Source: Theobroma cacao
Taxonomy: Eukaryota; Streptophyta; Magnoliopsida; Malvales; Malvaceae
Assembly: GCF_000208745.1 (NCBI RefSeq)
Contig: NC_030851.1
Location: forward strand, 14,921,666 to 14,985,665
DNA: 64,000 nucleotides
Reading direction: 5' to 3'
The notes below the pieces were generated by a model. That model searched no databases and was not told where the DNA came from. It saw nothing but the letters and a program-made list of their open reading frames with translations. The position numbers and the translations under genes were made by a program. Positions 13,675-24,341 of this stretch are shown piece after piece. Positions within the stretch are counted from its first letter, which is position 1, and each line of letters begins with the position of its first letter.

Positions 13675-14580
13675 ATGGCAATCACTCTACGCAATGGAAA
13701 AGAGGTATGTAAAGAGGTAAGTAATCAAGCATTAAACCTTGAGATTTCAATTCAATTTGATGAGAAAGAAATTGAAAAAGATGTTGAAAAAGATATTGTG
13801 GTTGAAAAATCTGTTGAAAATTCAAAAGAAAAATCACAATCTGCTCCCACACCTCCACCACATTTTCCTCAACGTTTTCAAAAGCAAAAACTTGACAAAC
13901 AATTCCAGAGATTTCTTGAGGTATTTAAAAAAATGCACATTAATATTCCTTTTGTTGAAGCTTTAGAACAAATGCCAAGTTATCTTAAATTCTTGAAAGA
14001 CATTCTGACCAAAAAGAAAAAATTGAAAGAGTTTGGAACAGTTGCACTTACTGAAGAATGCGGTGCTATAATCCAGAACAAGCTTTCGCCAAAGCTTAAA
14101 GACCCAAGGAGTTTTTCTATTCCATGCACTATTGGTAGTTTTAAAATTTCTAAAGCTTTATGTGATTTAGGTGCTAGTGTTTCACAAATGCCTTTGTCTA
14201 TAGCTAGGAAACTTGGATTTTAAGAGATACAACCTACTACAGTTACCTTGCAATTAGCAGACAGAACAATCAAGCACCCAGTTGGGATTATAAAGGATGT
14301 TTTGCTTAAAGTTGGGCATTTATACATTCTGATAGACTTCATTGTGCTCGAGATTGAAGATGATGTTGAAATTCCTCTTATTTTGGGAAAACCATTCTTA
14401 GCTACAGCTAGAGCAATTATTGATGTGAAAAATGGCAAAATAACTTTCAAAATTGGAGAGGAGGAAGTTGTATTTAATTTGTTCACTGCAACTCAGTATC
14501 CCTATACAGATAGTTGCTATAAAGTGGATTTAGTCAATGAGGGTAAAGGTAAGCCTATTCTACCACCTTCAACGGAGTAG
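13675..14580 (+). pseudogene. Athila aspartic protease region, broken
   Basis: The block starts with AITLRNGKE, which resembles the conserved AVTLRSGKE before Athila protease, and contains the retroviral-type active site as ALCDLGAS (about 14155-14178). The usual second half follows as EIPLILGKPFLATARAIID, the flap and ILG-type region. An in-frame TAA at 14221-14223 cuts the domain just after ARKLGF, and a frame change joins it to the upstream gag. The enzyme would process the gag-pol polyprotein in a living relative. Here it cannot be made in one piece. The frame ends at 14578-14580, with no reverse transcriptase after it. Confidence 0.85.
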
Positions 14581-14619
14581 GCACTAATTCTTTAGACAAA
14601 ACCACCACCACTTTCCAGC

Positions 14620-14835
14620 TATCTTGATTTTGTGATTGGACAGCGAGTAGTACTTTCTGATTCAGAACTCCATCTTTTACCATGGAATGTTAGACCATAT
14701 TGGGGGAACAAGTTTAAGGTGGTAAAAATTCATCCTTATGATGTTATCGAGATTTATAGTGGACTTACCGGAGCAGTCAAGGTCAATAAAGAAAATCTCA
14801 AGCCGTATAAAATAGTGCAGAAAGGGGTACCATAG
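14620..14835 (+). pseudogene. Athila integrase C-terminal tail fragment
   Basis: The fragment reads FVIGQRVVLSDSELHLLPWN, then KFKVVKIHPYDVIEIYSG and VNKENLKPY. This corresponds to the end of Athila integrase (the part usually reading LFPGKLRSRW...GPF...VFPHGAVEI...VNGHRLKPY). It lies only about 50 bp after the protease stop. The whole reverse transcriptase, RNase H and integrase core, several kb in autonomous relatives, is therefore deleted between the two. Confidence 0.75.
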
Positions 14836-16858
14836 TCAAGCTAGTGACTATAAAGAAGCGCTTCTTGAAAGGCAACCCAAGCACTCTAACTTACTTTCTT
14901 TTATTTTCTTTTATTTTTATTTATTTAATTATTAAATTATTAACGCTCTCTTTTATTTGTGCAAGTTCATGTAAAAAAAATTCAAAAAAAAATTCAAGAA
15001 AAAAATATATTTCAAAAAAATTTTCAAAAAAAATTTCATGTCAAAAAAATATTTCAAAAAAAAATTCAAATTTTTTTTTTCAAAAAAAATAAAAAAATAA
15101 AAAAAATCCAAAAAAATGGTAAACTGTGGCTTTGCAGGGTGCAAACAACGTGAGTTGCAACTCACCAGACTCGGAGCCGCGGCTCTATAAAAAAAAAAAA
15201 AAAAAAAAAGGGCCATTTGGATGTGGGCTGCAACTCCCACATGGGGTAGGCCACGCCCACCCCCNNNNNNNNNNNNNNNNNNNNNNNNNNNNNNNNNNNN
15301 NNNNNNNNNNNNNNNNNNNNNNNNNNNNNNNNNNNNNNNNNNNNNNNNNNNNNNNNNNNNNNNNNNNNNNNNNNNNNNNNNNNNNNNNNNNNNNNNNNNN
15401 NNNNNNNNNNNNNNNNNNNNNNNNNNNNNNNNNNNNNNNNNNNNNNNNNNNNNNNNNNNNNNNNNNNNNNNNNNNNNNNNNNNNNNNNNNNNNNNNNNNN
15501 NNNNNNNNNNNNNNNNNNNNNNNNNNNNNNNNNNNNNNNNNNNNNNNNNNNNNNNNNNNNNNNNNNNNNNNNNNNNNNNNNNNNNNNNNNNNNNNNNNNN
15601 NNNNNNNNNNNNNNNNNNNNNNNNNNNNNNNNNNNNNNNNNNNNNNNNNNNNNNNNNNNNNNNNNNNNNNATTTTTTATCCAATAATGATAACTAGTTGT
15701 CTTAAATTCATAACTTTTGGTGAATAAGGTTTTTGTTTGGATTCATGCTAAATTTGTTTGTCAAGTATCATTGTTAAGATGTGATTTCCATAATTTTGAG
15801 CACTAAATCTTTTACTTTGAATTATTATGAATATTTAGAGAAGGTTTATATTGATGTAAATTTTAGATTATGTTATGAATTCTAGAATTTGTTTGATTTT
15901 CTCTCGAGCCAAAATCTTAGGCTATACTTAGTTAGGGAGATGATCTAGGCCATCTTTGGACCGTTTGAGCCTAAAAAGCCAACCTTGTTAAATTTTATCC
16001 CTAGTATACCCATTTTGAGTCTAATTTCCCTTTTCTTTGTTTAACTACATAATATTGAGCCTAGCTTTAAAATTAATTTTTCAATTTTGCAACCCTCACT
16101 CCTAATCATGTATATTGTTTTGGGAAATATAAATTGAGTTAAATGTTGAAAAAGATGGAAAGGTGATGTTGTTGTGAAAAATAAAAAAAGTTCAAAATAT
16201 GCAAAATAACCCCACTACCTACAGTACAAATAAAATAAGTTTAGGGGTGTGAAATTGTGAAAAAAAAAGTGTTGAATGGAAGAAAAATTCAAATGTGGAA
16301 GAAAAGGTGTACTTGGAGAAGGAAAATAGAGCTCTATATATAGGTCCTAGAATAATTATGTGCTTAGGGTGATTTGAGCCACATTAATATCCTTTATCAT
16401 ACCTTGACCCTAGCCATACATTACAAGCTTTATAAAGTCCTATTGATCCTTAGCTTTATATCGGTCTACATTAGTGGAGAGAGAGATGAAAAATAAACCT
16501 ATGAAAATCTAGTACTAATTTGAAATTTGTGTTGGCATAAACTCATCTGGATATCATGATATTCTTGGTAGAAGATTACACACACACACGGAAATCCATT
16601 TGAGAATATGCTTGCATTAGAATTGAAATATGAATTTAAATGATGCCTATAGTTTTCCTCTGGTTAATGATTGATAGACATACTTTTGAGAAAATTAAGG
16701 AGAATCATTGAGTTGGTACACTTTATCTTTATCAAGTAGTAGTAGTAGTAGAAGTAACTATATTTATTTTAGTTTTCATTAATTGAATTTGATTTTCATA
16801 AGTTAGGTTCTTTTCTATGTTTTGCTCAAGGACTAGCAAAATATTAAGTTTAGAGATG
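14836..16858 (+). other. Athila 3' non-coding region with poly-A tracts, palindromes and a gap
   Basis: No gene. It holds A-rich low-complexity sequence (about 14967-15118), two perfect palindromes at 15150-15165 and 15174-15185, an A tract (about 15189-15209), and an assembly gap at 15265-15670. The last bases before the LTR, AAGTTTAGAGATG (16846-16858), are a decayed Athila polypurine tract, which usually reads AAGTTTGGGGGTG. Confidence 0.7.
15265..15670. other. Assembly gap
   Basis: 406 undetermined bases inside the Athila 3' non-coding region, directly after a GC-rich inverted-repeat segment. Any frame crossing it is meaningless. Confidence 0.99.
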
Positions 16859-18391
16859 TGATAACTCTATAATATAGAGTTATTTGAGCTTAATTTTGAT
16901 AATAATTTGGCTTAGTTTTTATAGTAATACACAGAAATTAGTAGATTTTATTTAATTATTTTAAATTAATTATTTTAGGTGAGTCAATCTAATCTTAGTT
17001 AATTTTATGCTTAATTTGGTGTTAATGTGGTTAAGATAGGTTGTTATTAATTTATTTATGCTTTTGTAGGTGTTTGAAAGAAGAATTTTAGTGAAAGAAG
17101 GAGAGCAAGTTTAAGGTGCAGACTTTCAATGCACATGTTTCGTTATTTTGGTCATAACTTTCTTTACAAAGTTTCAAATGAAGTGATTCTTAGACCATTG
17201 GAAAGATAAGAGAAAAATATACAACTTTTATTTTTACCACTTTACCCAATTCGGCTTGGAAAATGGTCAAAAATCTTATTGAAGTTGACTTGCTGTAGCA
17301 GTCTTAGAGCAATTACGATTTCTATTAATTAATTTGGCAAATCTGCGACTTACATTGTTTGATGAGGAAATCCCAGCTGAAATTGACTTCTTTCTTCACC
17401 CAACTTGATCTAACTTCAAAGCCTATAAAAACAACCTTTCGGAGGACTTGAGGGAGAAGGAAACAAAGAAACACCAAATTAACATCTGAGAGTCAAGGCA
17501 CAGAGTCATTGAAGCTAAGAAGAATTTGCAGAATTCAAGGAGATTTGAAGATCAAGAATATAATTCTTGAGTTTTTCTACATTTTCTTTTATTCTCTTAC
17601 TTTCTTGGTTTTGTTTTTAATGCTTAGATTTTATTCGATGATAATGTGTGACTTGATAGGGAACTAAATTTTTAATCTAGGATTATGATTGAACTCAATA
17701 TGTAGTCTGAATTATTTATCTCTCTTTTACTTATGTTTGATAGATTTAAGTTATTTATTTTATTCTGTTCTTAATATTTTTAATTGCCTGATCACCAATT
17801 AGATTGAATTGGAAACCTAGGTTAAACCTTGACGAAGGAGATTTAGGTAGACCTTGAATAAAAAAGCATATGATCGAATACACTTAGTTGATTAGGTGGT
17901 TTGATTTGCATATAGGGTAAACATACACTTATAAGCCATGTGTAGTCAGGATTAGAGCACAAACTTAATGAATCTTTCTTCAATTTAATTTGCATAGACA
18001 TATAGTAAATTAATTGAGATAGGTATTTTTATGAGATACTCGACAGAGACTTGTAAATAATTTAGAACTCTAGGTTAGCAACTTAAACCATTAAACTGAG
18101 TTAAGAAGGAGAGAGAGACAATAATCAGATGAAGTATTGAGTGATATTATAATCTTAGGTCTGGTAGTCATTCACATTTAATAAAGTAAATTTGCATAGA
18201 TTAGTTTCGTTATTAGTTATTAATTTAAATTTTCTTTTTTTTAATTTTAATTGTTTAGATAAAATTAAGGTGTGTTAATTTTAGTAGTTAATTGTAAGGA
18301 TTAATTCAATTCTCTGTAAGATCGACACTCTACTCATCTTTATATTATCTTTGCGATACGTACACTTGCGTGAGTAGAAAATTCTACAACA
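16859..18391 (+). repeat. Athila 3' LTR (1533 bp)
   Basis: It starts TGATAACTCTATAATATAGA, ends CTACAACA and is followed by the AGAAT duplication. Its TATA box is at 17424-17431. It differs from the 5' LTR mainly by transitions and a few small indels. Confidence 0.9.
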
Positions 18392-18396
18392 AGAAT

Positions 18397-18866
18397 GTTT
18401 ATGAGCAAATTTAATTTTATGCATATGTTGAGGGGGAGATTTTAAAATCATTTCAAATGCAAATTATGCTCATAGTTTTGTCATATCAAAAAAAAGGAGA
18501 TTGTTAGCTTTAAAATTATTATAGTTTTGATTTTGACAAAATGATCAAATTTGCTTGAACATTATTTGAGTGATCCTTGATAAGTTCTTGAAATGATTTA
18601 ACTCTCATACATTTTGTTCTTACATAGTTATAAGCTTGACTTTTTTAGTTATTGAACTATATCTATAAGCTTGTATGACTTAAGTATATGAGTGCTTATG
18701 ATTCCTATTCATTAAAGTTTGATTTAAAGATTAAAAGAAAACTAGATGCATTAACTAAGAGGGAGTAACTCATTATGCACAAGATTTGAAGCATTCACAT
18801 CGAATATAAACATTGTACTTTTGATCTATGAGTGTTTTGTCATCATTAAAAATAAGAAAGAGAGAA
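18397..18866 (+). mobile_element. Sirevirus-like interior, right part with repeated polypurine tracts
   Basis: This continues the host element after the Athila insertion. G-rich purine tracts occur at about 18431 (GAGGGGGAGATT), 18489 (AAAAAAAAGGAGATTG) and 18769 (AGAGGGAGT), and one directly before the LTR (AAGAAAGAGAGAA, 18854-18866). The tract at 18489 is followed by TTGTTAGCTTT, a second LTR-start-like sequence. No coding frame is apparent. Confidence 0.45.
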
Positions 18867-19070
18867 TGTTGACTCCATGTGCTTTTGATGATAACAAAAC
18901 ATTCTCATTCATTGGTGTCTAATTATATTATTTAAGTGTGCAGGAGAAAGCTTAAATTCAATAATATATTTTGCATTTGAAAGCAAGTCAAGATGCTTGT
19001 TTAGCTGAAAGACGGGTAAATTGTTAAACATGCAAAGAAGAAAAAGGTTTAATGAAGATAGATTAGTCTT

Positions 19071-20500
19071 TGTCAGTTAAAATCCTACTACGCAAGTATA
19101 CGTATCGAATTGATGGTATATTAGCAAGCAGGGTATCGATCCCACAGGGAATTGATCTAAAACTTTACTAAGTACTAAAATTAGAACAATTTAATCTTAT
19201 TCAAATAATCAAAATTAAATAATTAATTAAAACTAATTAACTAAAATTAAAATCAACAAGAAAAATCAAAATATTAACTTGAGAAAATATCAAATCAACA
19301 ACCCTAGGATTACAATATCCCTCACACTTCATCTAAATCTTACTTGTCTTCCTTAACTTATTTCAACGGGTTGAATTGCTAACCTAGAGTCCTCAATTAT
19401 TTATAAGGGTCTCCCAACTTGTCTTATAAAAATATCTATTTTAATCAAAACACTATATCCCTATGTGAATTGAAATTAAAACAAACTCATTAAGTTCAAG
19501 CTCTAATCTAGCTACATATGGCCTATAGGTATATCCATATCCTATACGCAAATCAATTAATATGATCATATGCTATCCCAATTTTAGTCTACTCTAAACT
19601 TCATTTCCCAAGTTTGTTTATGTTCCTAAATCAATTTAATTGGTAGCCAAGCAATTAAAAGCATTAACAACAAATTAGAATAAACAATTCAAATCCCATT
19701 AAAAATAAGTAAGAAAGAGATTAAAAACTTAGACTACATGTGAGTTCAATTGCAATTCTAGAAAAAAAAATTAGCTACTCATAATTACAAAAAAAAAAAT
19801 AACATTGTATAAGATTCAACCATTGAAAGTATCAAGAAAGATAAAAGCTAAGAAAGAAAACAAAATAATATTTTCCGTCTTGATCTCCAAGTTTCAGCCT
19901 CAACTTGTAACTTCTTGAATCTCTCAAAAGTTGTCTAATGTTGTTAAACTTATCTTATTTATACTAATAGACTAAACCTAAAGTTCCTTAAGCTGACCTA
20001 GGGTTTAATTGGGCTTAAAAGTGTAATAAAAGGCCCAAAAATCAATTATCAGTTTTTACAAATTTTCATTCCCGGTACAGTACGTTCAACTATTTTCCGA
20101 CATAATTTTCTCTATCTTCAAAGCAGAACTGGGCAAAGTGATCTCATGAAAGTTGTAGCTCTATCTCTTAGCTTTCCAATGGTCCAAGAATCGCATCATT
20201 TGAAGTCCTGTAGCTCGAGATATGGCCAAAATACTAAAATATATGCAAGCAGATTCTAAGTCTTTCAACACTTTACTTTTCAAAATTAAGCCTAAATCAC
20301 CTTTAATCCTACAAAAAATATAAAAACTAATAAATAATAAATAAATTAAAAAAAATAACATAAAATTAAAATAACTCACTAAAAAGTAACCTAATCATAA
20401 AAACAACTAAAAATATTTAAATTATAATTAAAAATTGAAGACTTAGCTAATATTTAATAATAAAATTGGAATAAAATAATTCTATAAAATAGAATTATCA
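19071..20500 (-). repeat. Athila-type solo LTR (1430 bp)
   Basis: On the plus strand it starts TGTCAGTTAAAATCC and ends ATAGAATTATCA. Read on the minus strand it starts TGATAATTCTATTTTATAG, close to the Athila LTR start at 9213, and shares its ATCGATCCCACAGGGAATT-type block near the other end. The target duplication GTCTT is perfect (19066-19070 and 20501-20505). A TATAAATA on the minus strand lies near 19965. Confidence 0.88.
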
Positions 20501-20503
20501 GTC

Positions 20504-20999
20504 TTAACCGATTAACACAAATCCTTAATCAATTAAAGTAATTTTGGGCACTTCACCAAGGATAGACAGAAAGGTCTTGGTTGGTTAACACAAGATTTAA
20601 TCAGTTAAACAAGTGCTAGATGTAAAACAGAAGCATTTTAATCGATTAAAGGAAAGGAGTTAACTAGTTAAAAGTCAAAGTTAAAGTGTCAAGAAGTGCC
20701 AAAATTCAAATTCAAAATATTGATGACCATCTAAGGTACCAAACAAAGAGATTTAAAGTTGAAGACTTCTTAATTGGTTGAAGCCCATTTTAATCAATTA
20801 AGGATGAATGGAGAGATACTTCAATCAGTTAAAAGGAGTATTAGTCTGTTGAATGGAGGTTGGCCAAAAACAGTACTTGAAAGTGCTTGAAATAGAAAGT
20901 TGTTAATCAATTAAAGCTGTTGTTAATTGGTTAACACAGAAAAACAGACTGGGAGATCGAGAAGACTTAATCGACTAAGAAGAATGGTTAACCAGCTAA
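20504..20999 (+). promoter_or_regulatory. Array of seven palindrome pairs upstream of the LTR TATA box
   Basis: Twelve-bp sites resembling TTAATCGATTAA start at 20504, 20525, 20577, 20597, 20638, 20660, 20770, 20790, 20821, 20841, 20903, 20923, 20967 and 20988. The copy at 20638 is the exact palindrome. Members of each pair start 20-22 bp apart. The intervening 8-10 bp and the stretches between pairs are not conserved. Most differences from the consensus are transitions at the C and G of the core. Confidence 0.7.
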
Positions 21000-21819
21000 A
21001 AGCTCATTGTTAGAAATTTGAATTTAAACACAAAAGGACAAAAGAACAGCTAGAAACGGCTAGTTTCTGTTTCTAACGGTCAGAAGTGATTTTGCAAGTA
21101 TTTAAAGCCTCTCGAACAGTCAAAAATGATATAGAGAAGTTATCCAAAGTGATTTTGAGCTTAGAAGACCAAAAAACCTTGTCTTTACACTTGTATTTCA
21201 ATCCCATCCTTTAAAAAATGTTTGAGCTTAACTTTGTACATCTTAGATCAACTAGGTGATCGATTGTACTTCATCTTTTCTCTATTTCTTGTTTACTTAG
21301 AGTGTGAGATACACTCTAAGGGATAGATCAAGCTTGGGTTAGCTTGGTTGTTGTTATAAGTTTTAACTTAGCCTTAGAAAAATTAGTTTTGAGTTTTGGT
21401 TAATCCTAGGAAAAACCATTGTTAAAGATTGTGGCTGAGCTTATGAAAAGCCATTGTAAAAGCTTGGTGGAAGCTTGGGAATTCCACTGATTTTAGTGAA
21501 TTGGTTTGAAAATCCTTTATTGGAAGATCAAGGTAGTGGATGTAAGTCAAAGGGACCGAACCACTATAAATCATTGTGTTTTGTCTACTTTCTTTCATCT
21601 TCTTCTTACGCTTAACACTTAAATCATTCCTCCAGCAAGTTTTAAACTTCCATTTTCAAATTTCCTTTAACCTTAATTCTTTTTATATTTAATTTATTAA
21701 GGTGTTTTGTGGTACTAGTTAGCTTCACTCCATAAATGTTTAGTGAAAACCATTTCACTCTTTGGGTTTGCCATTTCATGTGTTCAAGATAATGAGAGTT
21801 GTTAAATGACATTGATTAA

Positions 21820-22273
21820 CAGTAATAGAGAGCAAAAAGTATATAACCATTTGTTCCTAAATGTCTTCTAAGATATTTGCTGCCTCACCACACACGAGGC
21901 ATTTAACATTTTTTGCAAATTTTGAAAGTACTACCTAGGAGATATCAACAACCCAGTATACTATTCCTTTAACTTATTAGGTTTACTAGAACAATCCACT
22001 GCTACCTAAACGTCTACTAAATGGAAAACTACAACTGGCTTCAATAATTGTTGAAGAAGGATACGATTTCCATTTAGTGGACGTCAAGTTAGCAATGGAT
22101 TATGAAGCAAAACCCTAATGAGATAAAAAATTGTATAAGTTATAGGTATCTCCGTGGTATTATCTACAGAACTTTCAAAAAATGTTAAATGCCTTATGAA
22201 TTGTGAAGCTACATATATCTTAAAAGGCATCTGGGAACAAATGGTTAATTATACTCTTATCTTGCTGCTACAG
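21820..22273. mobile_element. Foldback MITE (454 bp), TTAA flanks
   Basis: Nearly the whole element is one long imperfect inverted repeat. The left arm AACCATTTGTTCCTAAATG pairs with CATCTGGGAACAAATGGTT on the right, AGGCATTTAACATTTTTTG with its complement, and inner arms with CTACTAAATGGAAA pair with TTTCCATTTAGTGG. The ends are CAGTAATAG and GCTGCTACAG. TTAA lies on both sides (21816-21819 and 22274-22277). It has no coding capacity. TTAA could be a piggyBac-type duplication or a 3-bp PIF/Harbinger duplication plus a chance base. Confidence 0.8.
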
Positions 22274-22504
22274 TTAATTAAGTTATTAGTACATTTATTA
22301 TTTTAATTTTTTGTAAACTAAATAATATTAATCATTTAATTAAATTTTATTTAAGCGTTTAAACTATTTAAGTCAGTTATTAACACATTAACTAATTTAA
22401 TAATTTTTTAAATTAAATATTATTACTTATTTAATTACTTGTTTACTAATAAATTATTTTATTTTATTGACTACACTATTTAATTAAGTTATTAGTACAT
22501 TAAT

Positions 22505-24341
22505 TAGGGATGTGTAAATTCAAACTGAATCGAACCTAAGTGAGTTTGATTTTATCAATTTGGTTAGTTCGGTATTCAATTATTTCGGTTAATTAAGTTT
22601 AGCTAAAATGGTTTAACTAGTTCGATTTTTGGTTTTGAATTTTCCTAACTGAAGTAACCTGTTAAATTTGAAAATGACTTGAAAATAGCTTATGTTTTGA
22701 TTTGACAAAATTGCATTTGATTTAAGTTTGATCACAAGCACTTGAAATGTTTTAACTTGTTACTCTAATCTCCTAAGGTCTTAGAAAATGTTTAATAAGT
22801 CCCTCATACTTAGAAAATATCAAGAAGTTTTCAAACCTTGAGTTTTTAGTTAGAGGAAATCAAGAGCACACATTTCTCTGATTAAGGGTCGACTACAACC
22901 TCTCCATACTCGACCCTACATCAAGAAATGAAGAAAAAATGAAGTGAAGTAAAGGCTCGGGTTTTGGGTTGACTACAACATCACTAAACTCAACCAAAGG
23001 CAAAAACTTGGGAAAAAATTGAAGAAAGTTTAGAAGGTCGACTCTAGTCATGGAATACTAGGCTAAAAAGCAGGGAAAGAAGAAATGAAGGTTGCCTCAA
23101 GTTGAGGGTCGACTTCAACATTAAAAACTTGACTCTTGAAGCAAAGATTCGAAGAACTTCAAATTAAGGGTCGAATCCATCACTCCTATACTTAACTCTA
23201 CTGACACGGTGGCCCAGAAATTAATACTCTCAATGGCTATTTTTAGTACCAAAATGTGTGTAACGAGTCTATTCCCTTAAGAGGGTTTAAGAAAAGGTCT
23301 CTTACTCATTTTGAAAAAGAAAAAGACTCTGAAAATTGCTTCAACACTTGATAAAGCTTTAAAATCATTTATTCCTCTCCAACATTTCATTCAAGTTTTC
23401 CTTCAAAGCATTTATTGAGTTGATTCTCTTGTCTCAAGCTTAAACACTTAGCTCATGAGCCTTTAAAAGGCATTTATTGCTACTCAATCTCTATACCACT
23501 CTTGTCAAGGTTCTAACTTTGTCTTGAAAAGTTAGTGAGGGTAGTGCTTGCTCCTATGAAAAAGCATTATGCTGGTTGCTCTTGAGCCCGGTAAAAAACG
23601 ATTATAAGGGTTGTGCTTGAGTCCGAAAAAAGGCATTGTAAAAGTTTTTCTTGATCCTATTAAAAAGCATTTCTATAGTAGATTTGAAACTCTTTGGTGA
23701 GCTAAGGAAAAAGATGTATGCATTTGAGAAAGTCGAACCTCTATAAAAACATTTGTATCTTTACTTTTATTTTTGTTTTGGTTTTCATTGCTATAGAAAT
23801 GCTTAATTTGTATCTTTACTTTCTTTACTCTATAAAAACTTTTATTTGTATCTTTACTCTTTGGTTTTCAACTCAAGTAGTAGAATTTGGCTGAAGGAAG
23901 TTTGATTTTTCATTGAGTTTGAAAAGATTTTCAAAAAGCCCAATTCACCCCCTTTTGGTTTTAGTTAATTTAAGCTTACTACACTAACATAATCAAACTA
24001 ATCGAATTAAGTAATATTTAAAGAAGATAAGTGAGCTTTGAGTTCAAGAAACAAAACAAAATTCTTCATTATTTATTATTCAATTAAAAAAACAAAAGAA
24101 ATTCTCAATAATTTAAAAAACAAAATAAAAGAAAATCTCAAAATGAGATCTTATAAAAAAATACCACATCCTCACATTTTTCAGTAATCGAACCAAGCTA
24201 ATCAAAGTAATTCAATGTTCAGTTTTTTAGTTACTAAACTACTTTAGTTTGATTTTAGTTTTTTTAAAAGAGGAGTTCAGCTTTTTTGGTTTTGAGATTT
24301 CCAAAATCGATTTCACCAAATTAACCGTTTGCATACCTCTA
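22505..24341. mobile_element. hAT-type non-autonomous element with a nested LTR
   Basis: The ends TAGGGATGTGTAAA and (complement) TAGAGGTATGCAAAC form terminal inverted repeats. A perfect 8-bp target duplication ACATTAAT flanks it (22497-22504 and 24342-24349). The remaining sequence is rich in AAACCGAACTAA-like runs, as in many plant hAT MITEs. About 1330 bp of its length is a solo LTR inserted at 22660. No transposase is present. Confidence 0.88.
22660..23989 (+). repeat. Sirevirus-like copia solo LTR (1330 bp)
   Basis: It starts TGTTAAATTTG, soon reads TTATGTTTTGATTTGACAAA and ends AATTCACCCCC...CTACACTAACA, the layout of SIRE-type LTRs. Flanks TAACC and TAATC make a 5-bp target duplication with one mismatch. 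Between 22886 and 23195 it carries five inverted pairs built on GGGTCGAC and GTCGACCC. Confidence 0.75.

Larger units (their letters stand above)
10871..13720 (+). pseudogene. Athila gag, broken and interrupted
   Basis: The capsid precursor gene is recognisable but dead. A first frame from 10871 carries the Athila-like FDLEIEKTFRRLRKKIK stretch. Translation then needs a frame change near 10978, where stops follow within a few codons. The main capsid block is at 11113-11568 (QFGGLPNDDPNAYIVNFLEI, retrotransposon gag family), followed by a frame change to 11565-11736. A solo LTR then interrupts it. The reading frame resumes exactly after the insertion (KKIDKL then SVNAVQ). The zinc knuckle at about 13235-13265 reads FEFCGEGHSNDNC, so the first cysteine of the usual CX2CX3HX4C is phenylalanine. 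At 13488-13569 an eight-residue unit like AFMTKTDA is repeated about four times. Nucleocapsid function is inferred from the family. Confidence 0.85.
9213..18391 (+). mobile_element. Athila-type LTR retrotransposon, non-autonomous remnant
   Basis: A 9.2-kb element with two LTRs of about 1.5 kb, TG...CA ends and a perfect 5-bp target duplication AGAAT (9208-9212 and 18392-18396). The primer-binding site and gag match the Athila branch of Ty3/gypsy. The interior order is PBS, gag (interrupted by a solo LTR), protease, integrase tail, long non-coding 3' region, weak polypurine tract, LTR. The reverse transcriptase, RNase H and integrase core are absent. In the first 350 bp of the two LTRs I count about two dozen differences, so the insertion is not recent. 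It sits inside the sirevirus-like element. Confidence 0.9.
18867..21720 (+). repeat. Sirevirus-like 3' LTR, interrupted, right end uncertain
   Basis: It begins TGTTGACTCCATG and soon has CTTTTGATGATAACAAAAC, as in SIRE-type LTRs. A solo Athila LTR interrupts it (19071-20500). From 20504 to 20999 it carries 14 degenerate copies of TTAATCGATTAA in seven pairs. About 100 bp later comes a TATA-like TATTTAAAG (about 21099). The typical end with AATTCACCCCC, present in the related LTR at 23940, is not found, so the right border near 21720 is a guess. Confidence 0.5.

Noticed and set aside
15126..15727. Open frames of 168-186 codons on both strands
   Set aside because: They cross 406 undetermined bases.
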